From: Bacteriovoracales bacterium
GTDB taxonomy: Bacteria > Bdellovibrionota > Bacteriovoracia > Bacteriovoracales > Bacteriovoracaceae
Length of the DNA: 64,000 nucleotides
NCBI GenBank assembly: GCA_030149295.1
Contig: JASBRV010000101.1
Location: 1 to 64,000, forward strand
Direction of reading: 5' to 3'
The position numbers and the translations under genes were made by a program. This document shows, one piece after another, positions 1 to 8,984 of the stretch (position 1 is the first letter of the stretch; the number at the start of each line of letters is the position of its first letter). The notes beneath the pieces are model-generated. The model made no database searches, had not been told where the DNA came from, and saw nothing but the letters and a program-made list of their open reading frames with translations.

Positions 1-1
1 G

Positions 2-87
2 TGGTGGCGAGAGATGGATTCGAACCATCGAAGGGAAAACCCGGCAGATTTACAGTCTGCTGCCTTTGGCCACTCGGCAACCTCGCC
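2..87 (-). tRNA. tRNA-Tyr (GTA)
   Basis: Read on the minus strand this folds as a class II tRNA. The acceptor GGCGAGG pairs with the 3' strand, followed by discriminator A and an encoded CCA. The anticodon stem CAGA/TCTG encloses a loop carrying GTA, and a long variable arm gives the 86-nt length expected for tyrosine. The T arm contains GGTTCGAATCC. tRNA-Thr lies just upstream on the same strand, so the two are probably co-transcribed. Confidence 0.95.
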
Positions 88-94
88 TCAAAAG

Positions 95-170
95 TGGAGC
101 TGGTGATAGGACTTGAACCTACGACCACCGGTTTACAAAACCGATGCTCTACCAACTGAGCTACACCAGC
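95..170 (-). tRNA. tRNA-Thr (TGT)
   Basis: Minus-strand cloverleaf of 76 nt. Acceptor GCTGGTG pairs with CACCAGC, with discriminator T and encoded CCA. The anticodon stem CGGTT/AACCG has loop TTGTAAA, giving anticodon TGT. The D arm (AGCTCAGTTGGTAGAGC) and T arm (GGTTCAAGTCC) are canonical. It sits 7 nt upstream of tRNA-Tyr. Confidence 0.95.
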
Positions 171-225
171 ACGCATCTTTGAGAAGTATGGTTTTAATGG
201 AATTACCAATTAAAATCAAGAATTT

Positions 226-987
226 TTAGTCTACAACCAAAAATTTTTCCATCGCGAGTGCTGCAGCCACTGAGACGTTAAGACTTTTTATCTCACCTTT
301 CGCCTTTAAAGCAACAAAATTTGTGAGTACTCTTCTTGTTGCATTAGATAAACCTGTCTCTTCGGTTCCCAAGACTAAACATAATGATTTTGACTCTACT
401 TCTAACTGATTGATTGTCGCTTCCTCTGCTAAACCAACACATTGAACACCAAGTTCATTAAGTTTTGTTAATATTTTTCCAAGGTTCGGAGTTTGGATCA
501 TTGGTAGGTGCTCATAAGCACCTGAGGAAATACGGTAAAAGCCGGGCGAAAGAGGGTCTTTGCTTTTTCTCCCATAGATAAGAGCATCTATTCCATAAAA
601 ACAAGCCGTTCTACTGATAGCCCCAAGGTTATGAACATCAGTCACCTGATCAAGAGCCAGTAAGCGCACGCTCTCTCCATTTGAGATTTTTTCGTAAAGG
701 TTACTTATAGACATCCCCTGGAGGGAATCGGTAACAAGAAAAATATTAGAGGGAATTCGTTGCTCCTTAAAAGAAAAATCACGTAAATACCGTTTACCCT
801 CTTCTTTTAATTGGTGAAGGCCTAGCATCCTTACTTCAACTTTTTCTGGTAGCCTTTGACCCTTGAAGTGCATTTTTAAAAGGTCTTTCTTAGAATCCTC
901 AGTACAAAACAATTCTAGATTCGTTCTCTTAGGGTTATTAATTGCCTCTGCTATTGAGTGATTTCCAAAAATAAGATCTTTCATCAT
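226..987 (-). CDS. rlmB: TrmH/SpoU family RNA 2'-O-methyltransferase, RlmB-like
   Basis: A 253-residue SPOUT methyltransferase. Residues about 1-75 resemble the L30e-like RNA-binding domain of RlmB. The catalytic part has the three SpoU motifs: NLGAISRTA (about 120-128), LVLGTEETGL (204-213) and SLNVSVA (235-241). RlmB uses S-adenosylmethionine to methylate a guanosine ribose in 23S rRNA; the precise target here is inferred from the family and another TrmH paralogue cannot be excluded. The start codon overlaps the proS stop (ATGA), so the two genes are translationally coupled. Confidence 0.8.
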   Translation of the reverse strand: MMKDLIFGNHSIAEAINNPKRTNLELFCTEDSKKDLLKMHFKGQRLPEKVEVRMLGLHQLKEEGKRYLRDFSFKEQRIPSNIFLVTDSLQGMSISNLYEKISNGESVRLLALDQVTDVHNLGAISRTACFYGIDALIYGRKSKDPLSPGFYRISSGAYEHLPMIQTPNLGKILTKLNELGVQCVGLAEEATINQLEVESKSLCLVLGTEETGLSNATRRVLTNFVALKAKGEIKSLNVSVAAALAMEKFLVVD

Positions 988-2708
988 AGGGCCTTAAGTT
1001 TCTTTTGAACTTCATTAACCAGATCTTCTTTTTTCACAAAAGATTTCTCACCCGTGCGACGATTAACGATTTCAAGAGTTCCCTTCTCATTGAAGTCTCT
1101 TTCTCCAAGGACAACACGCAAAGGTAAACCCAAAAGATCCGAATCTTTGAATTTAAAGCCTGGTCCCGCTTTTCGATCATCAAAAAGAACTTCTAAGCCA
1201 GAGGCTTTCAAATCTTCATATATATCATTCGCCGTATTTTTGATTTCTTCACTCTTTCCAATAAGGGCGAAGTAAACATCAAAAGGGGCAATCGCCTTAG
1301 GCCAAATAATACCGTTTTCATCGTGATTTTGCTCAATTGCAGCGGCCATCACTCTTGTCACACCTATCCCATAACAACCCATGAGTGGGCTCTTGGTTTT
1401 TCCGTTTTGATCTAGAATGGCGACGTTCATGGCCTTAGTGTACTTGTCGCCAAGTTGAAAAATATGACCAACTTCAATTCCTCTTTTCTCATCAACTGTA
1501 TATTTTCCGTCTTCTGTAACATCACCCTTTTTAGCCAATCTAAGATCTAAGACTTCAAAGTTTTGGACATCCCTTTTAGGGCAAAAGTTTTCAAAGTGAA
1601 CATCCACTTTCATTGCCCCTGTAACATAGAAGGCCTCGATATCTACTGCACCATCAAAAATGACCCTGATTTTAGAAGGTAAATTGACGGCACCAATAAA
1701 GCCTTTAGGGAGGCTAAGTTCTTTAAGCTTATGTTCAAGAGTTGGGGTGACAGAGTCTGCACCAAGGGCATTTTTAAGTTTTAACTCATTGAGCTCATCG
1801 TCTCCTAATAGTTGAAGAAGCACGGTCTCTTCCTCACCTTCTTTTGAGATGGTGTAAACAAGAGACTTAATCGATTGGTATTCAGGCTTTTTCATAAACT
1901 GGCACACATCAGTAATGGTTGCCATGTTAGGGGTTGCCACTTCTTTTAAAGCTCCACCTGTTTTATCAAATTCAAGGGATGCTCTTTTCGTTTTCGCTTT
2001 CTCTACGTTAGCAGCGTAATTTCCTTCTTCACTGTAGATGATGAGGTCTTCTCCCGTATCAGCGATTACCTGAAACTCGTGAGTTTGAGAATCCTCAGAG
2101 CCCATATCTCCTGCGTCTGCCTCTACGGCTGAAAACTTAAAACCGATTCGCGTAAAGATAGCTTCGTAAGCCCCCTTAAAAGCTGCATATCCCTTATCCA
2201 TACACTCCTTATCCATATGAAAAGTATAGGCATCTTTCATAGTAAATTCGCGAGCTCGCATTAAACCAAATCGAGGTCTTATCTCATCACGAAATTTAGT
2301 ATTAATTTGATACATACTTACAGGAAGGTTTTTGTAGGACTTAACAGACTTTCGGAAAATATCCGTTACGGCCTCTTCATTGGTGGGGCTAATGCATAAT
2401 TCTTTTTCCGCTTTATCAGGGAATTTAAGCATTAAGTCTCCCATCTTATCCCAGCGCCCTGATTCCTTCCAAAGTTCAGCAGGGGTCACAACATTCATAA
2501 GAATCTCTTGGGAGTCGATTTTCTCATGCTCCTCTCTAATAATTTTTTCAATTTTTCGAATCACTTTTATAGCAAATGGCATATAGGAATAGAGACCCGA
2601 ACCAAGCTTATGAATAAGACCTGCTCTTATCATGAGCTGGTGACTGGGGATCTCTGCTTCTGCCGGAACTTCTTTATAGGTTTGCCAAACGGATTTTGAT
2701 AATTTCAT
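984..2708 (-). CDS. proS: Proline--tRNA ligase
   Basis: Class II aminoacyl-tRNA synthetase that charges tRNA-Pro in the cytoplasm. Motif 2 is seen in FRDEIRPRFGLMRAREF and motif 3 in GCYGIGVTRVMAAAIEQ. Roughly 170 residues between them match the INS (YbaK-like) editing insertion of bacterial-type ProRS, which removes mischarged alanine. A C-terminal anticodon-binding domain follows (DDRKAGPGFKFKD). The length of about 574 residues is normal. The frame also opens with a TTG 12 nt earlier, but the ATG at 2708 is preceded by AAGG at a good distance and is preferred. Confidence 0.95.
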   Translation of the reverse strand: MKLSKSVWQTYKEVPAEAEIPSHQLMIRAGLIHKLGSGLYSYMPFAIKVIRKIEKIIREEHEKIDSQEILMNVVTPAELWKESGRWDKMGDLMLKFPDKAEKELCISPTNEEAVTDIFRKSVKSYKNLPVSMYQINTKFRDEIRPRFGLMRAREFTMKDAYTFHMDKECMDKGYAAFKGAYEAIFTRIGFKFSAVEADAGDMGSEDSQTHEFQVIADTGEDLIIYSEEGNYAANVEKAKTKRASLEFDKTGGALKEVATPNMATITDVCQFMKKPEYQSIKSLVYTISKEGEEETVLLQLLGDDELNELKLKNALGADSVTPTLEHKLKELSLPKGFIGAVNLPSKIRVIFDGAVDIEAFYVTGAMKVDVHFENFCPKRDVQNFEVLDLRLAKKGDVTEDGKYTVDEKRGIEVGHIFQLGDKYTKAMNVAILDQNGKTKSPLMGCYGIGVTRVMAAAIEQNHDENGIIWPKAIAPFDVYFALIGKSEEIKNTANDIYEDLKASGLEVLFDDRKAGPGFKFKDSDLLGLPLRVVLGERDFNEKGTLEIVNRRTGEKSFVKKEDLVNEVQKKLKAL

Positions 2709-2837
2709 AGTTACCTTCAAAGGGAGCCAATCAAGTAAGCCTTACGCCTTGATCGTTTTGTTTTATTCTATGACCCTTGGGGGATCATTTGAACCTTAAT
2801 AACTGATTTTCCACAGGGTGGAAAATCAAATTAGGCT

Positions 2838-3758
2838 CTAATGAAAAGAACTAGCTAGAGAACGAGGGAGTTCAAAGGCTTCAATGGCTTCTTTTTGGAG
2901 AGAGCTCGCTGAAACAATTTGATAAGCACTAGGTGTCTCTAAAAGCTTGCGACAAAGAAGATTGTGAAGGTTATGACCAGATTTAAATGTTGTGATCTTA
3001 CCAGCAATCTCATAGCCAAGAAGACTTATGTCGCCAATTGTATCTAAGATTTTATGACGGATGAATTCATCCCCAAATCTTAGTCCATCAGCATTGATGA
3101 CCTTGAAGTCATCGAGAACAATTGCGTTATCAAGGGAGCCACCTTTAACGAGACCTTTACGCTTTAGCATATCCACATCTCTTAACATACCGAAAGTACG
3201 AGCCCTTGAAATTTCATTGATAAAAGACTCACAAGAAAACTCAAAGGATTTCTTTTGAGTTTTGATAATGGGGTGAGTGAAAACAATCGTAGAATCAATT
3301 ACTAGCTTGGAAGAGGGCTCGATCATGGCCCACTTATCCCCAACCTCTACTTTTACTGGCTCTAAAACAACGAGAAATTCTTTTGATTTATTAAGAGTTG
3401 TGATTCCTATTTCCTTTAAAAGGAAAACGAAGGATGCGCCCGAACCATCCATAATAGGAACTTCAGGTCCATCAATCTCACAGTAAACGTTGTTAATTCC
3501 TAGGCCATAAAAAACGGAAAGAAGATGCTCAACTGTGTGAACTGCATTTAAGCCTTCTCCAATAGTTGTATTATTTTCTGTCGCACCAACAGTTGTTGCC
3601 GTAGCTTTTAGAACTTCCGCGTCAGGAAGATCTGTTCTTTTGAATTGAATGCCAAAATCAGCTTCGGCCGGGTGAAGTGTTAGAGTCACTTTTTTACCAG
3701 AGTGAATCCCTATCCCGGTGACCTCTACTTTCTTAGCGATGGTCCTTTGGTACAACAT
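2838..3758 (-). CDS. lpxC: UDP-3-O-acyl-N-acetylglucosamine deacetylase
   Basis: LpxC performs the committed, zinc-dependent deacetylation step of lipid A synthesis in the cytoplasm, which implies a lipid A-bearing outer membrane. The zinc ligands are visible: HTVEH (H74, with E77 and H78) and the later HKILD (His and Asp). The motifs GPEVPIMDGSGASF, KGGSLDNAIV and GHNLHN are also typical. 306 residues is the usual size. The RBS AAGG lies 8 nt upstream of ATG and a good sigma-70-type promoter precedes it. It is separated from proS by a 120-nt gap and reads the same way. Confidence 0.96.
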   Translation of the reverse strand: MLYQRTIAKKVEVTGIGIHSGKKVTLTLHPAEADFGIQFKRTDLPDAEVLKATATTVGATENNTTIGEGLNAVHTVEHLLSVFYGLGINNVYCEIDGPEVPIMDGSGASFVFLLKEIGITTLNKSKEFLVVLEPVKVEVGDKWAMIEPSSKLVIDSTIVFTHPIIKTQKKSFEFSCESFINEISRARTFGMLRDVDMLKRKGLVKGGSLDNAIVLDDFKVINADGLRFGDEFIRHKILDTIGDISLLGYEIAGKITTFKSGHNLHNLLCRKLLETPSAYQIVSASSLQKEAIEAFELPRSLASSFH

Positions 3759-3791
3759 GTCAGCAACCTTAATTATTTCAATCAGTTAATA

Positions 3792-3821
3792 ATTGTACAT
3801 TTCTAATACGAATTTTGGCAA
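3792..3821 (-). promoter_or_regulatory. Probable sigma-70 promoter for lpxC
   Basis: On the minus strand, TTGCCA (-35, 5/6 to consensus, 3816-3821) is followed by 18 nt and TACAAT (-10, 5/6, 3792-3797). It lies about 34 nt upstream of the lpxC ATG. Judged by eye; no transcript data. Confidence 0.55.
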
Positions 3822-4020
3822 CACACAATTAAAGTATAAACTATGGAAAAACTCCAAAATCCCACTGGGCAAAATAGTCGCCTAATTCGTTTCAAAAGTG
3901 GGTATTCTTAACAGATTTTAAGATGTTTGGCCTACTGTTAACCTTAAAGTTGTAAATTGTTCCAATTTCAAGGGTTTCTGGCCCGTCAATAGTTGTTTAA
4001 TAAATTGAGCCTTTTGAAAA

Positions 4021-4049
4021 TTGCCATTAATGTGTGTGTTTTGCACAAT
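4021..4049 (+). promoter_or_regulatory. Possible promoter for the thioesterase gene
   Basis: The 325-bp lpxC/thioesterase intergenic region holds TTGCCA (4021-4026), 17 nt, then CACAAT (4044-4049, 4/6 to the -10 consensus), 34 nt before the ATG at 4084. The -10 is weak. I see nothing else in this intergenic stretch beyond the divergent lpxC promoter and the two ribosome binding sites. Confidence 0.35.
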
Positions 4050-4083
4050 ATTTTAGTGAAATCTCAGTTACTTAGGAGCATAC

Positions 4084-4533
4084 ATGTCCGCTAAAAAGAC
4101 CATTTGGTTTCGGGACGATTACGACCTTAATCAGGTCAATCAAAGAGGAAAGAACACTCTGGTTGAACATCTGGAAATTGATTGCACTGAACTGGGTGAT
4201 GATTACCTTTTAGGAACGATGCCTGTTGATGAGAGAACAGTTCAACCAGCTCAAATTCTTCACGGGGGTGCTAGTTGTGTTCTTGCTGAAAGCCTTGGGT
4301 CAATCGCGGCTAATATGGTTATCGACACCGATAAATTCATTGCTGTCGGTCAGTCACTAACTGCCAATCATATCAGGCCTGGCCTTAAAGGAACTAAAGT
4401 AACAGGGAAAGCCCAACCCATTCACTTAGGAAGAAAGTCTCAGGTGTGGAATATTGATATCGTCAACGAAGATCAAAAGCTAGTGTGTCAAAGCACCTTA
4501 ACGATGGCGATTGTTGAAAAGCCTAAAAAATAA
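4084..4533 (+). CDS. PaaI-type hotdog-fold acyl-CoA thioesterase
   Basis: A 149-residue single-domain hotdog protein. The signature HGGASCVLAESLGSIAA matches the active-site helix of the PaaI/MenI thioesterase family, in which the HGG loop and a downstream acidic residue hydrolyse acyl-CoA thioesters. The substrate cannot be told from sequence; members act on phenylacetyl-, 4-hydroxybenzoyl- or dihydroxynaphthoyl-CoA. The ATG follows TAGGAG. The gene is transcribed alone, divergently from lpxC and convergently with ruvB, whose stop lies only 2 nt away. Confidence 0.85.
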   Translation: MSAKKTIWFRDDYDLNQVNQRGKNTLVEHLEIDCTELGDDYLLGTMPVDERTVQPAQILHGGASCVLAESLGSIAANMVIDTDKFIAVGQSLTANHIRPGLKGTKVTGKAQPIHLGRKSQVWNIDIVNEDQKLVCQSTLTMAIVEKPKK

Positions 4534-4535
4534 TT

Positions 4536-5528
4536 TTAGTTTTTTAGGATGTGCTCACGGCCTTTATCACTAAGTTCTCGTCCTCTTGGTGAACGGGTGA
4601 TAAAGCCCTCTTTTAAAAGATAGGGTTCGAAAACATCTTCAATGGTTGAGCGCTCTTCACCAAGTGTTGCGCAAAGGGCCTCAATGCCAACTGGGCCGCC
4701 GCCATAATACTCATCCATAACTTGAAGAATTTTTCTATCCATTCGATCCAACCCAAGATGATCGATCTCCATGAGATCAAGGGACTTTTTAACCTGGTCA
4801 ACACAAATCAGATCTGCTCCTTCAACCAAGGCAAAGTCCCTAACTCTTCTTAAAACTCTGTTAGCAATTCTTGGAGTCCCTCGAGAACATTGAGCGATGA
4901 GCGCTTCAGCGCCAGAGTCAATTTTGATATCTAATTTTCTCGCATTATTTTGAACGATCTTTGCGAGTTCTGAGGATTGATAATAATCAAAGTGAAGATT
5001 TCCCATAAAACGGGTTCTAAGTGGATTGGAAAGGAGACCTGCCTTTGTAGTGGCACCAACCAAAGTGAAAGGGGCAACTTCAATTTGCATTGTTCTCGCA
5101 CTCGGCCCTTCTCCGATTAAAATATCCAATCGAAAGTCCTCCATTGCTGAGTACAAAATTTCCTCTACAGAAATATGCATGCGATGAATTTCATCGATAA
5201 AGAGTACATCCCTAGGCTGTAAATTGGTGAGAATTGCAGCAAGGTCTCCCTTCTTTTCAATGGCTGGACCTGATATTAAATGAAGCTCACTCCCTAGGCT
5301 TTGAGCAATCAACATTGCAAGAGATGTTTTCCCCAGACCTGGAGGACCGGATAAAAGACAGTGGTCCATGGCCTGATTTCTAATATTTGCTGATTCAACC
5401 ATGACCTTTATATTTTGAACGACTTTCTCTTGACCAATATATTCTTCAAAGCCCTGTGGTCGCAGACGACTTTCATATTTGTTTTCACTGTTGGAGGAAC
5501 TTGAGCTCAAAAATCTATTTACTTCCAT
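4536..5528 (-). CDS. ruvB: Holliday junction branch migration helicase RuvB
   Basis: AAA+ ATPase motor that pumps DNA through the RuvA-bound Holliday junction during recombinational repair. Walker A GPPGLGKTS is at 61-69 and Walker B VLFIDEIH at about 108-115. Sensor region GATTKAGLLSNPLRTRF and the C-terminal winged helix with RSPRGRELS follow. 330 residues is the usual length. It is the last gene of a ruvC-ruvA-ruvB run with a 3-nt gap after ruvA, so the three proteins of the resolvasome are probably made together. Confidence 0.97.
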   Translation of the reverse strand: MEVNRFLSSSSSNSENKYESRLRPQGFEEYIGQEKVVQNIKVMVESANIRNQAMDHCLLSGPPGLGKTSLAMLIAQSLGSELHLISGPAIEKKGDLAAILTNLQPRDVLFIDEIHRMHISVEEILYSAMEDFRLDILIGEGPSARTMQIEVAPFTLVGATTKAGLLSNPLRTRFMGNLHFDYYQSSELAKIVQNNARKLDIKIDSGAEALIAQCSRGTPRIANRVLRRVRDFALVEGADLICVDQVKKSLDLMEIDHLGLDRMDRKILQVMDEYYGGGPVGIEALCATLGEERSTIEDVFEPYLLKEGFITRSPRGRELSDKGREHILKN

Positions 5529-5531
5529 GGA

Positions 5532-6170
5532 TTAAACCTCTTTTAAAACCAAATGAACCAATTGCTCTGATCTTTGAATATCATTTTCGGAGAGAATTTT
5601 TTGGGCCTTGGGTAAAATTGAATCTTCTTTAAAACCAAGTTCTTTGCAAGCCATAAGGGCTTCTTCGAGAATAGGACTTGTGTTGGCATTACTAAACATA
5701 GGCATATTTGAAGACAAACTCTCCGTAAGGTCACCGCTCACAATGAAAGGAGATTCACAATCGCCTTTATACATGAGAACACTTTGAATTTTGCTTCCCA
5801 AATCTAAACATATTTGAGCCGCAGCTTTAGCCCCAACTCCAGGGGCTTTACTCAGAGTCTTTTTATTTTCAAGTTGCACTGCTTGAATCACAGTATCAGA
5901 ACCTAAGGCAGAAATAAGGCTGTAAGCTGATTTAGGTCCAACCCCTTTGACCGATGTTAAAAGTTCAAAGAGTTTTTTGTCTCTTAACGTCGTAAATCCA
6001 AAGAGTTCTTGACCGGCGTCTCTGAAAACATGAGCAATAAAAAGCTCGGCTTTTGTGCCTTCAACAAGAAGTTTATTCAGATAAACCTGATAACCAACAC
6101 CGTCTCTTGTTTTCAGAACAACTTCTTTACCATCACTAAAAAGAACTTCGCCGTTAATATATCCAATCAT
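5532..6170 (-). CDS. ruvA: Holliday junction DNA-binding protein RuvA
   Basis: RuvA tetramers hold the four-way junction and load RuvB. The N-terminal OB-fold (MIGYINGEVLF...) is followed by helix-hairpin-helix segments: LTSVKGVGPKSA and LSKAPGVGAKAA, which contact DNA backbone. A variable linker and the C-terminal domain III that contacts RuvB (about 160-212) complete it. 212 residues is slightly longer than E. coli RuvA, mainly in the linker. Its ATG overlaps the ruvC stop and is preceded by GGAG. Confidence 0.96.
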   Translation of the reverse strand: MIGYINGEVLFSDGKEVVLKTRDGVGYQVYLNKLLVEGTKAELFIAHVFRDAGQELFGFTTLRDKKLFELLTSVKGVGPKSAYSLISALGSDTVIQAVQLENKKTLSKAPGVGAKAAAQICLDLGSKIQSVLMYKGDCESPFIVSGDLTESLSSNMPMFSNANTSPILEEALMACKELGFKEDSILPKAQKILSENDIQRSEQLVHLVLKEV

Positions 6171-6724
6171 TATTTCTCCAAATGTTTAAAAGCTTCTTTA
6201 AGGCTGCGCCCGCCACGCTTTCCTTTGGCATGACCTTTTTGAGTAAGAGGAGCTCCTCTCATAAGTCCATGACATAGAGCAATCGCAAGAGCGTCTGATT
6301 GGTCATGAGTTTTGAATTCCAACTGAGCTCCCAATAGCATCTTGAGACTCTTATCCACACCCTCTTTATTTGTGTGGCCATGCCCAGTCACTGTGTTCTT
6401 TACCAAGTTCGGTGAGTATTCGAAAACTTTGCCCTGATGAGTCGCCATAAAAGCTGCAATCATTGCTCCTCGTGCCTGAGCAAGCTTGGCAAGACTTGGT
6501 ACAGACTTCACATAAATGAGAGATTCAATCGCTATTTCATCTGGCTGATACATCTTTATCAATTCGATGCAGGATTGATGAATGTGACCAAGTCTATCCA
6601 TAAAAGTAGGAACTTTATCGTAAATCAGGCAGCCTGAATCTATATACTTGAAAGTACGTCCTGTTTTTTCAACAAGGCCATAACCTGCCTTTCTTGATCC
6701 CGGATCTATTCCTAAAAAGAGCAT
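6170..6724 (-). CDS. ruvC: Crossover junction endodeoxyribonuclease RuvC
   Basis: RNase H-fold resolvase that cuts Holliday junctions symmetrically. The catalytic acidic residues are visible as D7 in LGIDPGSRKAG, E67 in IAIESLIY, and the pair in HDQSDALAIA. The basic C-terminal tail (GHAKGKRGGRS) is longer than usual; 184 residues is otherwise normal. First gene of the ruvCAB run; its stop overlaps the ruvA start. Confidence 0.96.
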   Translation of the reverse strand: MLFLGIDPGSRKAGYGLVEKTGRTFKYIDSGCLIYDKVPTFMDRLGHIHQSCIELIKMYQPDEIAIESLIYVKSVPSLAKLAQARGAMIAAFMATHQGKVFEYSPNLVKNTVTGHGHTNKEGVDKSLKMLLGAQLEFKTHDQSDALAIALCHGLMRGAPLTQKGHAKGKRGGRSLKEAFKHLEK

Positions 6725-6764
6725 GTCTTATTTTAGCCTTAAAGAAAAACCTTAGTCGAATAAT

Positions 6765-6944
6765 TTAAGACTCGCCGCCGCCTTTTGCCTTCACGAAATG
6801 ACCGCCATAAAATAGCAGTGCGCCGCCAGTAAGTTGAATAAGCTCAAGTTGGCCATAATCACCCTTATTAAGGCCTGAAAAGAGGCATAACCCTACACTG
6901 GCGAAACCAATAAGCTGTAAACCAAAGCCAATGTAAAAAAGCAT
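6765..6944 (-). CDS. Small two-helix membrane protein, 59 residues
   Basis: A short minus-strand frame between ruvC and folD. It begins MLFYIGFGLQLIGFASVG, giving one hydrophobic helix, then a short hydrophilic loop (NKGDYGQ), then a second helix around LIQLTGGALLFYGG and a polar tail KAKGGGES. AAAGGGGA lies about 5 nt upstream of the ATG, a good ribosome binding site. The gene is 41 nt upstream of ruvC on the same strand, so it may lead that operon. I do not recognise the family; the call rests on the membrane pattern and RBS. Confidence 0.6.
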   Translation of the reverse strand: MLFYIGFGLQLIGFASVGLCLFSGLNKGDYGQLELIQLTGGALLFYGGHFVKAKGGGES

Positions 6945-7035
6945 ATATTCCCCTTTCTCAGTGAAAACCCTTATAGTCTAAAGGTCTTTAATCATCTATC
7001 ATACGGACAATTCTATTAAGCAAAGGACCCAAAGA

Positions 7036-7908
7036 ATGGCAACACTTCTTAGAGCTGCGCCAATCTCCCAACGTATTGTTGAAGACTTGACTCAAAAATG
7101 CGCTGAGCTCAAAAAGTCTGGCACAACTCCCCATCTTCAAGTCATGCTTGTGGGTGAACATTCTCCTAGCTTAATTTATACAAGTAATAAGAAAAAATTT
7201 ATGGAAAAGATAGGTGCAACTTGTGATATTCATAAGTTACCTGCCGATGTCTCTGAAGAGGAGTTTATAAGAGACCTTAAGCGCTTTGCGAATGACAAAA
7301 ATGTTAATGGTCTCTTTGTTCAACTTCCTTTGCCTAAACACCTATCCCATCTCGACGTAGGTCAGATGGTTCCTTATGAAAAAGATGTTGATGGATTTCA
7401 TGCCCAAAATCTTTACGCCATCATGGCAGGGGATACAGGTCAAAAAGCTCTCGTTCCTTGCACCCCAAAAGGCATCATCACGATGCTTAAAGAAGCCAAT
7501 ATTGAGCTTGAAGGAAAGAAAGCCGTTGTAATCGGTAGAAGTATGATCGTGGGAAAACCCATGATGCTTCTTCTCACTAATTTCAATGCGACCGTAACAT
7601 TATGTCATTCAAGGACCAAGGACCTCCAAAGAGTTTGCCAAGACGCCGACATTATAATCGCCGCTATTGGAAGGGCGAAGTTCTTAGATAATAGTTTTTT
7701 GAGCCCCCAAAAAAATCAAATTCTTATCGATGTTGGCATCAATCATGATGAAAACGGTAATGTTTGTGGTGATATTGACCAAGACTCTGTGATGGACTTT
7801 TGCGAAATCCTTACTCCAGTCCCTGGCGGAGTGGGAAAAATGACCATTCTTAGCCTCGGTGAAAACCTAATAAAGGCCACTGAAAACCAAATAGGAAAAT
7901 TAAAATGA
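7036..7908 (+). CDS. folD: Bifunctional methylenetetrahydrofolate dehydrogenase/cyclohydrolase
   Basis: FolD interconverts 5,10-methylene-, methenyl- and 10-formyl-tetrahydrofolate with NADP. The active-site Tyr and Lys are Y48 and K52 (IYTSNKKK). The motifs QLPLPKHL, KDVDGFH and VPCTPKGI follow, then the dinucleotide-binding GRSMIVGKP. The C-terminal folate loop reads PVPGGVGKMT, where the more common version has Pro instead of Lys before MT. 290 residues is normal. The stop overlaps the gcvT start by 4 nt, placing FolD with glycine cleavage, which supplies its methylene-THF. Confidence 0.95.
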   Translation: MATLLRAAPISQRIVEDLTQKCAELKKSGTTPHLQVMLVGEHSPSLIYTSNKKKFMEKIGATCDIHKLPADVSEEEFIRDLKRFANDKNVNGLFVQLPLPKHLSHLDVGQMVPYEKDVDGFHAQNLYAIMAGDTGQKALVPCTPKGIITMLKEANIELEGKKAVVIGRSMIVGKPMMLLLTNFNATVTLCHSRTKDLQRVCQDADIIIAAIGRAKFLDNSFLSPQKNQILIDVGINHDENGNVCGDIDQDSVMDFCEILTPVPGGVGKMTILSLGENLIKATENQIGKLK

Positions 7909-8984
7909 GTGAATTAAAAAAAACATCGCTTTATGAAGAACATCAAAACCTGAAAGCCAAAATGGCTCCCTTCGCTGGTTTTGAAATGCCATTGCAATAT
8001 ACCTCCGTTAAAGAAGAAAGTGCTGCAGTTAGAAAGAGCGCAGGTGTCTTTGACGTAAGTCATATGGGTGAATTTTTCGTTAGAGGCAAGGAGGCCATCG
8101 CTTTTGTCGACTACCTTGTCACAAATGACTTTGCTGGGGCGGACATAGGAAAAGCCGTCTACAGTCCACTTTGTCGCGACAATGGCACCGTCATTGATGA
8201 CCTGATCGCTTACAAACTAAACGAAGAAGAAGTTCTCATCTGTGTTAACGCTGCGAATATCGAGAAAGACTGGAGTTGGATCTCTGCAAAAAAAGATTCA
8301 TTTGATTGCGACTTAAAAAATGAATCAGATGATTACAGCCTTCTTGCCTTGCAAGGTCCAAATAGTGAAAAAATTCTAAAAAATCTTGGAATTTTTCCAA
8401 GTAATGATTTTAGCTATTACAGCGCGAAAAGGATTGAAAGCTCTAGAGGTAACTTTATTCTAGCCAGAACAGGTTACACGGGTGAAGACGGTTTTGAGGT
8501 TTTTGGTGGCCATGCTGCCATAAAAGAATTGTGGCCAGAGCTTCTCAAAAATGAAGTTATTCCCTGTGGATTAGCCGCCAGGGACGTCCTAAGGCTTGAA
8601 GTCGCCTACCCTCTTTATGGCCATGAGCTCAATGACGAAATAACTCCTCTCGACTCCGGACTCAAATGGACTGTCAAACTCGACAAAGCAAAATTTATTG
8701 GAAAAGAGACACTTGAGAACTACCAACCAAAGTATCGCCTAGCGAAACTTTCCCTTGATAAAGGAATCCCTCGCGAAGGTTATGAGGTTTTAAATGCCAA
8801 TGGAGAAACTATTGGAAAAATTACCTCAGGAACAATGTCAGTGGAACTTTCTAAAGGTATTGGTATTGCCTTAATTGAGAAAGAGAAGTTTCCGAAAGAC
8901 AAAGTTTTTAATATAAAGGTTAGGGCAAATATTATACCTGCCAATTTTCACGCAAAAGCATTCGTCACAGGAGGGCACAAGTAA
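7905..8984 (+). CDS. gcvT: Glycine cleavage system T protein (aminomethyltransferase)
   Basis: GcvT releases ammonia from the aminomethyl-lipoyl H protein and passes the one-carbon unit to tetrahydrofolate. The N-terminal [13 protein letters not shown] and [11 protein letters not shown] are typical, as are [13 protein letters not shown] and [11 protein letters not shown] with YPLYGHEL. 359 residues is the standard length. It is translationally coupled to folD upstream and gcvH downstream (overlapping ATG/stop). The decarboxylase gcvP is not in the window and must lie elsewhere if the pathway is complete. Confidence 0.96.
   Translation: MSELKKTSLYEEHQNLKAKMAPFAGFEMPLQYTSVKEESAAVRKSAGVFDVSHMGEFFVRGKEAIAFVDYLVTNDFAGADIGKAVYSPLCRDNGTVIDDLIAYKLNEEEVLICVNAANIEKDWSWISAKKDSFDCDLKNESDDYSLLALQGPNSEKILKNLGIFPSNDFSYYSAKRIESSRGNFILARTGYTGEDGFEVFGGHAAIKELWPELLKNEVIPCGLAARDVLRLEVAYPLYGHELNDEITPLDSGLKWTVKLDKAKFIGKETLENYQPKYRLAKLSLDKGIPREGYEVLNANGETIGKITSGTMSVELSKGIGIALIEKEKFPKDKVFNIKVRANIIPANFHAKAFVTGGHK

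Noticed and set aside
6960-7035. Glycine riboswitch before folD-gcvTH
   Set aside because: The leader is short and no tandem glycine aptamer pattern was seen.
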